NCBI RefSeq assembly: GCF_003024385.1
Contig: NZ_PVZN01000004.1
Coordinates: forward strand, 62,001 to 126,000
Reading direction: 5' to 3'
Origin: Pseudomonas sp. BBP2017
Lineage (GTDB): Bacteria; Pseudomonadota; Gammaproteobacteria; Pseudomonadales; Pseudomonadaceae
DNA: 64,000 nt
Shown here: piece by piece, positions 20,036 through 28,117 of the stretch
Position numbering within the stretch: the stretch's first letter is position 1
Layout: each line of letters begins with the position of its first letter
The notes under the pieces: model-generated
Told to the model about the DNA's origin: nothing
Database searches by the model: none
Seen by the model: the letters and a program-made list of their open reading frames with translations, nothing else
Translations under genes and position numbers: made by a program

Positions 20036-21226
20036 ATGAATACCCCCGTGGATGCGCGAGCCGGCAGCTGGCTCAGTGTGATTGCCCTGGCCCTGGCGGC
20101 CTTTATCTTCAACACCACCGAGTTCGTGCCGGTGGCCTTGCTCAGTGACATTGGCAGCAGTTTCGAAATGTCCACGGCCCAGGTTGGCCTGATGCTGACG
20201 ATCTATGCCTGGGTGGTGGCCCTGGCGTCATTGCCGATGATGCTGCTGACGCGCAATGTCGAGCGGCGCAAGCTGCTGATCATTGTCTTTGTGCTGTTTA
20301 TCGTCAGCCATTTACTGTCCTGGATGGCGCAGAGTTTCGCCATGCTGTTGTTCAGCCGGATCGGGATTGCCTTGGCGCATGCGGTGTTCTGGGCGATTAC
20401 TGCCTCCCTGGCGGTGCGGGTGGCGCCGCCAGGGCAGCAGGCCAAAGCGCTGGGGCTGTTGGCGACCGGCACGACGCTGGCGATGGTGATGGGCATTCCG
20501 TTGGGGCGGGTAGTGGGCGAAGCGCTGGGTTGGCGTATCACGTTTCTGGCGATTGCCGGGGTGGCGTTGGCGACCTTGATCTGTCTGGTCAAGTCGCTGC
20601 CGCTGTTGCCCAGTCAGAATTCTGGATCGTTGCGCAGTGTGCCGGTGTTGTTCAAGCGCCCGGCGCTGGTGACGGTGTATGTGCTGGTAGCGTTGGTGAT
20701 TGCCGCGCAGTTTACCGCTTACAGTTATATCGAGCCGTTTGCCTTGAATGTCGCGCAGATTGGTGGCGAGCTGACGACGGTGCTGCTGTTGTTGTTTGGT
20801 GGGGCCGGGGTGTTCGGATCGGTATTGTTCAGTCGTTACAGTGAGCGTTTCCCCAATGGCTTTCTGCTGGCTGCCATTACGATACTGGCGGCCTCTCTGT
20901 TGTTGCTGCTGCCGCTGTCGGGTGACTTTGTCTGGCTCGGTTCCCTGAGTGTGTTCTGGGGGATTTCGATCATGTGTTTCAGCCTGGCGCTGCAGTCGAA
21001 GGTGTTGATCCTGGCATCCGATGCAACGGATGTGGCGATGGCGATGTTCTCCGGGATTTACAACATTGGCATCGGGGCGGGGGCGTTGATTGGTAGCCTG
21101 GTCAGTGTGCACATGGGGCTGGGCAATATCGGGCTGGTCGGGGGATCGCTGGCGTTGGCGGGGTTGGTGTTGTGTGGGGCGACCACCTACCGGTTTGCCC
21201 GTGGGAGCGGGCTTGCCCCGCGATGA
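20036..21226 (+). CDS. sotB: MFS sugar efflux transporter SotB
   Basis: 396-aa major facilitator with 12 hydrophobic segments. The N-terminal [15 protein letters not shown] and [20 protein letters not shown] stretches match SotB/YdeA closely; E. coli SotB exports arabinose, IPTG and lactose-like sugars by proton antiport. The motif-A-like loop VERRKLL follows TM2. The final residues RGSGLAPR and the stop are encoded by a REP element (21201-21223 plus TGA), so the original C-terminus has apparently been replaced. Substrate in this organism is inferred only from the family. Confidence 0.9.
   Translation: MNTPVDARAGSWLSVIALALAAFIFNTTEFVPVALLSDIGSSFEMSTAQVGLMLTIYAWVVALASLPMMLLTRNVERRKLLIIVFVLFIVSHLLSWMAQSFAMLLFSRIGIALAHAVFWAITASLAVRVAPPGQQAKALGLLATGTTLAMVMGIPLGRVVGEALGWRITFLAIAGVALATLICLVKSLPLLPSQNSGSLRSVPVLFKRPALVTVYVLVALVIAAQFTAYSYIEPFALNVAQIGGELTTVLLLLFGGAGVFGSVLFSRYSERFPNGFLLAAITILAASLLLLLPLSGDFVWLGSLSVFWGISIMCFSLALQSKVLILASDATDVAMAMFSGIYNIGIGAGALIGSLVSVHMGLGNIGLVGGSLALAGLVLCGATTYRFARGSGLAPR
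21201..21223 (+). repeat. Single REP unit inside the 3' end of sotB
   Basis: A full REP unit (containing GCGGGCTTGCCCCGCG) read in frame as the last seven or eight codons of sotB, directly followed by the TGA stop at 21224-21226. Confidence 0.9.
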
Positions 21227-21307
21227 GCCCCCCGGATTTGCAGGCATTTCCATGTGGATCAAGATCAAGGGCACAATTCGCTGCGCTCTTGCTTTTTGTT
21301 GGTGGTG

Positions 21308-22831
21308 TTAGCTCGGGCGTAGGCCGCGTTCTTCGAAATAGTCTTCAAGCACCTGCGCATCCGCAATGCTGTGGGCCAAGGCGATGTAACCGTCCGGTCG
21401 TATGAGGTAGACGGCATCGCGCATCAGGCCCGCAGCTTCATGGGCTTCGCTCCAGTTGAAGACGTCCACCGGTATGCCGTGACCTGCACACCACTGCACC
21501 AGGCTGGCGCTCACGGCGCCGTAAACCTGCACTTGCCAGCAGATCCGATTGAGGCAGTTAAAGTTGTCGCGCCCGTCTTCCGCCACCCAGGGCAGGCGAT
21601 CGCCTCCCTGGATATGGCCAGCATTGCCGGTGCTCAGGGGCATGTAGCGGTAGTTGAGGGCGACCTGTGAGATGGTGCGAAAGAGAAATTCACGCGCCGA
21701 TTTGAACGCCACCAGTCGAGCGATCAGCCGCGGTGCCAGGCGGGTGCGCAGCAGGGCCGCCACGCGGCCATCGGCGGTGATGAAGTTGAACACCTGGTCG
21801 GTAGTGGACACCAGCCGCTGGGCAAAGGCGCCACGTTCGATTTCGTAGGTGTCGAGTAAACTGGCCTGGGCTTTGCCGCGCAGGACGCTGGCCAGTTTCC
21901 AGGCCAGGTTGATGGCGTCACCAATGCCGGTGTTCATGCCCTGGCCACCGGCCGGGCTGTGGACATGGGCGGCGTCACCCAGCAGGAACGCCCGCTTGCG
22001 GCTGAAGTGTAGCGCTACTCGATGGTGCACGCGGTAGGCGGAAAACCAGTTGACTTGCTGTACCTGGACGTTGAGATGGTCCATGGCCCGCTGGCTGACG
22101 TCTTCGAAACGCAACTGCTCAGGGTGTTCGGCACGTTCATCGCGTACGGTGCCGATCAGCCGCGCTCGGCCGCTGCCAGCCAGGGGGAAGACGGCGAGGA
22201 AGTCGGCTTCGTCGAGGTCTACATGCAGTTCGCCGTTGAGGGCAGGGCCTGAGGCCTGGACATCGGCGACATAGAACACCTGCTGGTAGGTGCCGCCGGG
22301 AAATTCGATACCCAGGGCCTTGCGCACGGTGGAGCGGGCGCCGTCGCAACCGGCCAGGTAGCTCGCTTCGCAGCGCTCTTCCAGGCCGTCGCCATGGCGC
22401 AATTGGGCACTGAAACCATGGGCGTCCTGGTTGAATCGCAGCAGCTCGGTCTCGCGCTCTACCTCGATGCCAAAGCCCCGCAGGCGCTCGATCAGCAACT
22501 GCTCATGTTCATCCTGGGGGAAGATGTGCAGGAACGGGTAGGGTGTAACGAACGCGCCGATGACGCTGAAGGGCAGGCGCGCTGCGACCTGGCCTGTTAC
22601 CCAGAGGTTGGCCGCCGGCACCCGGTGGCCGCGTTCGAGGATGGCTGCGGTCAGGTCCAGCTGGCGGTACAGCTCCAGGGTTCGCGCCTGTACCGCCAGG
22701 GCCCGCGAGGTGGTACCGGGGCCGGCGGTCCTGTCGATGATGCGCACCTTGATGCCCAGTTTGCTCAGCCACAAGGCCAGTACCAGCCCGGTAGGGCCGG
22801 CGCCAACGATCAAAACCTCACAGCGCTTCAT
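21308..22831 (-). CDS. FAD-dependent aromatic-ring monooxygenase family protein
   Basis: 507-aa class A flavoprotein monooxygenase of the PheA/TfdB/MhpA type. Seen: GXGXXG dinucleotide motif VLIVGAGPTGLVLALWLSKLG (residues about 6-26, GAGPTG), the DG motif AGCDGARSTVRKALGI (about 165-180) and the GD motif FLLGDAAHVHSPAGGQGMNTG (about 287-307). The C-terminal thioredoxin-like domain ends in IRPDGYIALAH, as in this family. It probably hydroxylates a phenolic or polyketide-like compound with NAD(P)H; the substrate is unknown because no pathway genes adjoin. ATG 22831. Confidence 0.88.
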   Translation of the reverse strand: MKRCEVLIVGAGPTGLVLALWLSKLGIKVRIIDRTAGPGTTSRALAVQARTLELYRQLDLTAAILERGHRVPAANLWVTGQVAARLPFSVIGAFVTPYPFLHIFPQDEHEQLLIERLRGFGIEVERETELLRFNQDAHGFSAQLRHGDGLEERCEASYLAGCDGARSTVRKALGIEFPGGTYQQVFYVADVQASGPALNGELHVDLDEADFLAVFPLAGSGRARLIGTVRDERAEHPEQLRFEDVSQRAMDHLNVQVQQVNWFSAYRVHHRVALHFSRKRAFLLGDAAHVHSPAGGQGMNTGIGDAINLAWKLASVLRGKAQASLLDTYEIERGAFAQRLVSTTDQVFNFITADGRVAALLRTRLAPRLIARLVAFKSAREFLFRTISQVALNYRYMPLSTGNAGHIQGGDRLPWVAEDGRDNFNCLNRICWQVQVYGAVSASLVQWCAGHGIPVDVFNWSEAHEAAGLMRDAVYLIRPDGYIALAHSIADAQVLEDYFEERGLRPS

Positions 22832-23265
22832 CGCACGCGCTCCTCAGCGTTGGGCGAACGCCAGGGCGGAACAAGTGGGCTCCACCGATCAGAAAAGCAT
22901 AGTACTAACCGCTGTCTGCTGAAGCACAATATTCTAAAATAAGGTAATAAAAAGGCTTTTTAATACCGTGAGCAAGTGTGCAAGTTGTGTTTCAGGTGGC
23001 AGGTGAACGGTGCTTGCCTAACGTGGAAAGTGATCTAGGATCCAAGGATGGCGGTGTGGTAATTTTGGTCGGTGGTTAGTGTAAAGCCAGTGTTACAGGG
23101 CATTGGCAAAATCTGTGATTTCTGTGGAATCAATAGGATCAATGGTAGTTTCTACTGTTGGTTTTTATCTGTCGTTGTGTTTTTGTGTGGGGAGGAGTCG
23201 AAAGTGCTCGATCGGATGCGCCTTGTTTAAATCAAGGCGGTGCGGGAGCTTTGCGGAGAAAGGTT
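22832..23265. promoter_or_regulatory. AT-rich divergent intergenic region
   Basis: About 430 bases between the monooxygenase (minus) and the ECF sigma factor (plus). Clearly more AT-rich than the surrounding genes, with runs such as AATATTCTAAAATAAGG near 22930. I found no convincing gene and no unambiguous ECF-type promoter; it must contain promoters for one or both flanking genes. Confidence 0.4.
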
Positions 23266-23862
23266 ATGGATAATGAGCGAGATCTGATAGAGCGCCTACG
23301 CAAAGGTGACACTTTCGCATTGGAACGCTTGATTAAATCCCATCATGCGTTTCTTATCACGCTCGCAACGCCATTGGTGGGGCCAGACTCTGCAAATGAT
23401 GTCGCTCAGGAAACCTGGCTGAAAGCTGTCGCGGCAGTCGATATGTTTGAGGGGCGCTCAAAGTTTCGGACATGGCTGGCGAGAATTGCCATTAATGAAG
23501 CCCATTCAATAAACCGAAGAAAAGGGCGAGAGATTTCTCTGGATTGGTGGGGTGAGGATCACCGCTCAGTGACTGTTTCAAATGTTGACATGAATGATGG
23601 CGCTTGGGTGTCGGCGCCTAAGCAATGGCACCATGACGGTCCTGAAGAGTTGTTGGTCGAAGTTGAGCTGCATGCCTGTATTCGAAAACATTTGTATCGC
23701 TTGCCAGGGGCGCAGAGAAGTGTGGTGATAATGCGTGACCTTGGCGGGCTCGAGTACAAGGAAATTGCTACTATCTTAGGGCTGACAGAGGTGAATGTAC
23801 GTGTGTTAGTACATCGTGGGCGCCAACGTATGCAAGCGATGCTCAGCCATTTTCAAGAATAA
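23266..23862 (+). CDS. ECF-type RNA polymerase sigma factor
   Basis: 198-aa sigma-70 family protein with region 2 (LIERLRKGDTFALERLIKSH ... NDVAQETWLKAV, about residues 5-65) and region 4 (LPGAQRSVVIMRDLGGLEYKEIATILGLTEVNVRVLVHRGR, about 145-186). No sigma-1/3, hence ECF class. The ATG at 23266 follows GGAGAAAGG. No anti-sigma gene is adjacent: downstream on the other strand is a small secreted protein, then a LapG-like protease. The gene is more AT-rich than its neighbours, suggesting acquisition or relaxed codon selection. The linker between regions 2 and 4 is long (about 60 residues), rich in Trp and His (WWGEDH, KQWHHD), an unusual feature. Confidence 0.88.
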   Translation: MDNERDLIERLRKGDTFALERLIKSHHAFLITLATPLVGPDSANDVAQETWLKAVAAVDMFEGRSKFRTWLARIAINEAHSINRRKGREISLDWWGEDHRSVTVSNVDMNDGAWVSAPKQWHHDGPEELLVEVELHACIRKHLYRLPGAQRSVVIMRDLGGLEYKEIATILGLTEVNVRVLVHRGRQRMQAMLSHFQE

Positions 23863-24000
23863 GTACGCTGTTGGCTGTTGAATAACTGTGAAATGCTAGC
23901 CTTACTTATACGTATGTAAAAATATACTATTCGGTCTGCTTGTGCATCAGGGCACGTCCCTGTGCATTGGAAAAACTACAATAGTGTTAAGCGCGCAGGC

Positions 24001-24357
24001 TCAGTGAGCGCTTCGATATTCCTCTCTGTCTCTGATGATGGGGGAGGTGAAGTTTTGTTTCGGTTCGGTCGTTTGTTGAAGTGGTTCACTCGTTGGGTTT
24101 ACGCCAGAAGCAGTGGGTTGTTCTTTTAACATTTGTACATAGCGTTCGCTGGAAGTTGGGGTTGGCTGATTTTTTACCAATGTATTTTGTAGATGGTAGT
24201 CCATCAGCCGATCACTACCGCCCTCGGCGAGTAGTAATGGAGATAATCCATTGTCGGCGTGAAAGTTGCTAGGATTTTCAGTTTTACATTCCGCAAAAGT
24301 AACGCTGCTAAAAACGGCAGCCGCAACTAGCCCCGACATTTTTAATGTCAATTTCAT
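24001..24357 (-). CDS. Small secreted protein, unknown function
   Basis: 118-aa protein with a clear Sec signal peptide (MKLTLKMSGLVAAAVFSSVTFA, split at residue 22 by cleavage after TFA), leaving about 96 residues. The mature part is polar, rich in Asn, Gln, Pro, Thr and Glu (TSEPLQQTTEPKQNF, RDREEYRSAH) with one Cys (C24), and looks mostly disordered. The ATG at 24357 has GGAGG-like bases (ATGGAGGT reading backward from the start) upstream. It lies between the ECF sigma factor and the LapG-like protease and shares their lower GC, so a joint role, for example as substrate or inhibitor, is conceivable but unproven. Confidence 0.6.
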   Translation of the reverse strand: MKLTLKMSGLVAAAVFSSVTFAECKTENPSNFHADNGLSPLLLAEGGSDRLMDYHLQNTLVKNQPTPTSSERYVQMLKEQPTASGVNPTSEPLQQTTEPKQNFTSPIIRDREEYRSAH

Positions 24358-24452
24358 GGAGGTTTCCTCAGAATGTTAACGAGCTTGAGGCCTGCTATTC
24401 ATAGACGAGCAGCAGGGGGTGTTTGTTACAGATATCCGGACTGATGGTATCC

Positions 24453-24471
24453 TCCGCCGGTATCCGACGGA
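24453..24471. promoter_or_regulatory. Palindrome TCCGCCGG-TAT-CCGACGGA
   Basis: 8-bp arms with a 3-base centre and one mismatch, overlapped by a direct repeat GGTATCC (24446-24452 and 24459-24465). It lies in the divergent promoter region between the small secreted protein and the LapG-like protease and is a candidate operator. Confidence 0.4.
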
Positions 24472-24565
24472 CGCACCTTGTCTGCGGCATGCCATATGCC
24501 TTATGGTGCTGACCGAACTAGGAGATCGGCCTGTAGGAACCAATGGTTATTAAGTGAGGTACTGC

Positions 24566-25300
24566 TTGATAAAACTGCATATCCTTATCCCCAAAAGCAT
24601 TAAGCGGCAATTGAAGAATTTTTTTGCTTGTGTACTCGGTTGGAGCATCATGTGCGGGAGTGCTTTCGCTATACCGCTGTCCCAGGATTTGCAGCAGAGC
24701 CAGGCGAGCGTGCAACGCGTTAGCGACTGGCGTACTTTGGTCTTTGAATCGACTCACCTTTCTGATCGCGAAAAGCTACGGCGGGTCAATGCGTTTTTCA
24801 ATCGTACGATCCGTTATGGCGAAGATACGGATGTATGGAGTCAGGCTGACTATTGGGCATCCCCCCTTGAAACGCTAGAAAAGGGCAGGGGTGATTGTGA
24901 GGATTTTGCGTTGGCAAAATACTTTACGCTGCGGTTGCTAGGGATTCCTGAAGACAGCTTGCGTCTTGTCTACGCCACCCAGGCAAAAACCAGACAAGCG
25001 CATATGGTGCTCGGCTATTGGGCGGACGCTGGAACGGAGCCCGTATTGCTGGACAATCTTGAAGACGGCATTCGTTCTTTCGTGCAACGTAATGATTTAA
25101 AAGCAGAATTTGCCTTTGACGAACTCAATCTCTATAACTTTGATCACGCAGCTTTACAGCGGGTTGGCAGTGTTGGCCAGTTGCCCAACTGGCTGGCGCT
25201 TGTGCAGAGAACCAGGCGTGAAGCGTCGGATTTAGCCAATGCCGCTGCAAGTGGCACACAGTCCGGGCTTCTTCTCTCGGCGGTAAGCCTGGAGCACTGA
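24566..25300 (+). CDS. LapG-like periplasmic transglutaminase-like cysteine protease
   Basis: About 244 aa. The mature part matches the bacterial transglutaminase-like cysteine proteinase (BTLCP) family: RGDCEDFALAKYF with the catalytic Cys, QAHMVLGYW with the His 35 residues later, and LLDNLEDGI with the Asp 17 residues further; LapG has Cys135, His172, Asp189. Asp and Glu flanking the Cys correspond to LapG calcium ligands. LapG cleaves giant RTX adhesins when c-di-GMP falls. The N-terminus has a Lys/Arg-rich stretch and hydrophobic signal segment (FFACVLGWSIMCGSAFA). The start is uncertain: TTG 24566 has GAGG 6 nt upstream; GTG 24554 is an alternative. No LapD or LapA is nearby, so this looks like a LapG paralog. 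Confidence 0.82.
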   Translation: MIKLHILIPKSIKRQLKNFFACVLGWSIMCGSAFAIPLSQDLQQSQASVQRVSDWRTLVFESTHLSDREKLRRVNAFFNRTIRYGEDTDVWSQADYWASPLETLEKGRGDCEDFALAKYFTLRLLGIPEDSLRLVYATQAKTRQAHMVLGYWADAGTEPVLLDNLEDGIRSFVQRNDLKAEFAFDELNLYNFDHAALQRVGSVGQLPNWLALVQRTRREASDLANAAASGTQSGLLLSAVSLEH

Positions 25301-25328
25301 GCAACATAGAGCCGGTTGCAACCGCTGA

Positions 25329-25556
25329 TCACTCGGCTTTGGCCCGCACAATGCGCCCGCTTTTGATCTCGTCGGCATAGGCATGGAGTTTGTCCGAGTC
25401 CTTGTACAGACGGTTCATCAGGTGCAGCACGGCAACCACATCGACATCGTCGATACGCTCGGCCAGTTTGCTGACCTCCCCGGCGGTGCGCTCCAGGTTG
25501 GAGGCCACGCTCTTCAGGTCACGCTTGAGTTCGGCGGAGGATTTTTTCAGGCCCAT
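25329..25556 (-). CDS. Small helical protein, unknown function (75 aa)
   Basis: 75-aa, highly charged, wholly helical sequence (LKRDLKSVASNLERTAGEVS, LAERIDDVDVVAVLHLMNRL) without signal peptide or membrane segment, suggesting a coiled-coil or helical-hairpin protein. ATG at 25556 with a weak purine-rich region upstream (CGGAGACCC). Typical of short conserved Pseudomonas hypotheticals. Convergent with the LapG-like gene and followed upstream by a REP pair. Confidence 0.6.
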   Translation of the reverse strand: MGLKKSSAELKRDLKSVASNLERTAGEVSKLAERIDDVDVVAVLHLMNRLYKDSDKLHAYADEIKSGRIVRAKAE

Positions 25557-25593
25557 GGGGGTCTCCGAGGTATGTAGATTGAGTGGGGGGCCT

Positions 25594-25653
25594 ATCGCGG
25601 GGCAATCCCGCTCCCACAGAAATATCCCCTGTGGGAGCGGGCTTGCCCCGCGA
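25594..25653. repeat. REP element pair (inverted)
   Basis: Left unit 25594-25617 and right unit 25631-25653 in inverted orientation around AGAAATATCCCCT, directly after the fdhE stop on the minus strand. Likely mRNA-stabilising or terminating hairpin at the end of the formate dehydrogenase operon. Confidence 0.9.
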
Positions 25654-25661
25654 TGCTTTCT

Positions 25662-26573
25662 TCAACCAGGAAACAGAAACGGACTGACCCCACTACGGCC
25701 AAACCCCTCACGCTCCACCTCGGCATCCAGCGCCAGGGAGGCAAGGTCGTCGGCCAGCAGTTCCTGGTCGCGGTCCTTTTCCGGGTAAAAGACTTTCAGG
25801 TAGCTGTGACAATCGTTGCAGCTTTCGGCTTTGACCGCGGCATCTTGGCGTTCCAGCGACCAGTAGTCCAGTGCGCCGGTGGCTTCGCAGTTACTGCACT
25901 TGACCCGGACCATATGCCAGCGGCACTCGCACAGGCTGCATTGCAGGTAGCGCAAGCCCGCCTGAGGACCGGTCATGACCACGCTGGCCATCGGCGCGCT
26001 GGCGCATACCGGGCAGTGCTGGCGCTGTTCGCCGAGCGCGGCGCTGGCCGATGCCGGCAAGGCGTTGGCCAATTGGGTGAAGTACAGCGACAGTGCAGCC
26101 CAGAGGAACAACGCCTGGCCGCTGCCAACCGCTTCATAGTCGGCAGCCAGCAATGTACTGGCCAGATGTTCCAATTGCGCCGGAGTAAGCGCGCTCAGGC
26201 CGTCCAGTGTCGCGCGTACGGCCGGGTTGGCATCCGGGTACAGCTGCTCGATCAACCCCTGCAGCAATTGCTGCCAGTACGGGTCACGTGGGTAGTCGGT
26301 ACTCGTCAGTGGCGTCTGGCCGCTGCTCAGTCGATCAGTGAGCCCGGCTGCCAGCGCCTGGGGCAGTGGCATACGTACAAGCAGTTGCTGCTGGGCCTGG
26401 GCCAGCTGTGCGCAGAATCCCAGGTAATCGCCCATGGCATGCCCCTCGGCCAGCTGGCGCAGGCGCGCGGCGCGCTTGCTGTAGCGCTCCTTGAGTGACG
26501 GCAGCAGCACCGGCACGATCTCGTTGACCCCGCCCGTGGGCGTCTGCACTGGCGTCATCTGAATGCTGCTCAT
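25662..26573 (-). CDS. fdhE: Formate dehydrogenase accessory protein FdhE
   Basis: 303-aa cytoplasmic protein needed for formation of active membrane-bound formate dehydrogenases. The C-terminal half has the rubredoxin-like Cys pairs of FdhE: CPVC (about 189-192), CSLCECRW ... VKCSNC and SCNDC, followed by YLKVFYPEKD, all conserved in the family. The ATG at 26573 overlaps the fdoI stop by 4 nt, so it is the last gene of the fdo operon. A REP pair follows the stop. Confidence 0.94.
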   Translation of the reverse strand: MSSIQMTPVQTPTGGVNEIVPVLLPSLKERYSKRAARLRQLAEGHAMGDYLGFCAQLAQAQQQLLVRMPLPQALAAGLTDRLSSGQTPLTSTDYPRDPYWQQLLQGLIEQLYPDANPAVRATLDGLSALTPAQLEHLASTLLAADYEAVGSGQALFLWAALSLYFTQLANALPASASAALGEQRQHCPVCASAPMASVVMTGPQAGLRYLQCSLCECRWHMVRVKCSNCEATGALDYWSLERQDAAVKAESCNDCHSYLKVFYPEKDRDQELLADDLASLALDAEVEREGFGRSGVSPFLFPG

Positions 26574-27214
26574 GGTTTGCTCCCGGTCTTGTCCTGCTTG
26601 CTGATCTGCCGGTACCAGCGATCATGGTGGGTCTTGGCCCAGGCGCGGCTGACGTAGCCGGTAAGCATGCCGCGAATTGAACCTTTGACCCAGAACGCCA
26701 GGTAGGCATGACCAATGATCAGCAAGATCAAGCTGATGCCGGCAACTGCATGCAGCAACAGACCGATACGGATGGTCGGGATCGAGAACAATGGGGCGAA
26801 ATACGGCCGCCAGATCACCACCCCACTGAGCAACAGCAGAGTGATCAGGCTCATGATTCCCCAGAACAACACCTTCTGCCCGGCGTTGTATTTGCCGATG
26901 TTCAGCGCCGGGTCATGCTTGCCGGCCAGCACCTGTTTGACGTTCTTGAACCACAGCACATCTTCGCGTTCCGGCAGGTTGTAACGCACGAAGCGCACAA
27001 ACAGGAACATCAGTAACACGAACACGACCACCCCGAAAAACGGGTGCAGGATACGCGCCAGCTGCGGGGTGCCGAACACCGCGTTGAGGCCATTGAACGA
27101 CGGAAAGAACCACGACAGCCCCGACAAGGCCACGGCGAAGAAGCAGATCACCATGAACCAGTGGCAGGCACGGTCGATGAAGCGGGTGCGCAAGATCAGT
27201 TTGTCAGTGTTCAT
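26570..27214 (-). CDS. fdoI: Formate dehydrogenase-O gamma subunit (cytochrome b)
   Basis: 214-aa inner-membrane diheme cytochrome b that passes electrons from FdoH to quinone. Four hydrophobic segments are visible (around residues 18-38, 52-75, 112-133, 150-172) with His residues in or next to them (RACHWFMV-like start, [35 protein letters not shown]) as expected for heme ligands. Overlaps fdoH (4 nt) and fdhE (4 nt). Confidence 0.93.
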   Translation of the reverse strand: MNTDKLILRTRFIDRACHWFMVICFFAVALSGLSWFFPSFNGLNAVFGTPQLARILHPFFGVVVFVLLMFLFVRFVRYNLPEREDVLWFKNVKQVLAGKHDPALNIGKYNAGQKVLFWGIMSLITLLLLSGVVIWRPYFAPLFSIPTIRIGLLLHAVAGISLILLIIGHAYLAFWVKGSIRGMLTGYVSRAWAKTHHDRWYRQISKQDKTGSKP

Positions 27215-28107
27215 GCGTGCGTATCCTCCTCGCGTTTCTCGTCCTGTTCGTCGACCTCGTTGGGGCCGACACCGATGTAATGGAACAGGGTGCCGGCCAG
27301 GGTGGCGAAAAACGCCGCGGCGGCCACCGGCTTCATCCAGCCTTTCCAGCCCTGGATGGCGCTGCTGATGCGCGGATCGGTGGGCAGTTTGTGGTACAGC
27401 TGCGGCTTGTCGGCATGTTGCAGCACGTAGACCACATGGGTGCCGCCGACGCCTTGCGGGTCGTAGATGCCGGCCCCTGCAAAACCACGGCCCTGCAGCT
27501 CAGTGACCCGTTCACCGGCCTGGTGCAGCATGTCTTGCTTGCTGCCGAAGTTGATCGCGCCGGTGGGGCAGGTCTTGACGCAGGCCGGCTCCTGGCCGAC
27601 CGACACGCGGTCCACGCACAGGGTGCACTTGTAGGCCTTGTTGTCCTTCTGGCTAATGCGCGGTACATCGAATGGACAACCGGCAATGCAGTAGCCGCAG
27701 CCGATGCAATGTTCAGACTGGAAGTCGACGATGCCGTTGGCGTACTGGATGATCGCCCCCGGTTGTGGGCAGGCTTTCAGGCAACCGGGATCGGCGCAGT
27801 GCATGCAGCCGTCCTTGCGGATCAGCCATTCGAGCTTGCCGCTCTCGTCTTCGACTTCGTCAAAACGCATCAGCGTCCAAGTGTCGGCGGACAGGTCCGC
27901 CGGGTTGTCGTAGACGCCGACGTTGTGGCCGACCTCGTCACGCAGGTCGTTCCACTCGTTACACGCCACCTGGCAGGCTTTGCAGCCGATACAGATACTC
28001 ACGTCGATCAGCTTGGCCACTTCGGCCTGGTGGTCGCGGGCGTGTGGCGCCGGGGTCAGCACGCTGGTGGCCGAGCGGCGGACGATGTCTTGGGATTGCA
28101 TGGACAT
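27211..28107 (-). CDS. fdoH: Formate dehydrogenase-O beta subunit (4Fe-4S)
   Basis: 298-aa electron-transfer subunit with four ferredoxin-type clusters: [50 protein letters not shown] and [23 protein letters not shown]-terminal membrane helix ([20 protein letters not shown]) anchors it on the periplasmic face. ATG 28107 has GAGG 8 nt upstream and lies 10 nt past the fdoG stop; a longer in-frame start at 28131 overlaps fdoG and is not needed. Confidence 0.94.
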   Translation of the reverse strand: MSMQSQDIVRRSATSVLTPAPHARDHQAEVAKLIDVSICIGCKACQVACNEWNDLRDEVGHNVGVYDNPADLSADTWTLMRFDEVEDESGKLEWLIRKDGCMHCADPGCLKACPQPGAIIQYANGIVDFQSEHCIGCGYCIAGCPFDVPRISQKDNKAYKCTLCVDRVSVGQEPACVKTCPTGAINFGSKQDMLHQAGERVTELQGRGFAGAGIYDPQGVGGTHVVYVLQHADKPQLYHKLPTDPRISSAIQGWKGWMKPVAAAAFFATLAGTLFHYIGVGPNEVDEQDEKREEDTHA

Positions 28108-28117
28108 GGTTTCGCCC

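Noticed and set aside
23944-23967. Hairpin CAGGG/CCCTG with TGCA arms after the ECF sigma gene
   Set aside because: Imperfect stem with a bulge and no T-run on either strand, so not called a terminator.
24390-24430. ECF-like promoter (GTAACA, 16-nt gap, CGTC on the minus strand) before the small secreted protein gene
   Set aside because: The -35 match is poor and no second copy with the same spacing was found in the block, so it is not listed as a feature.
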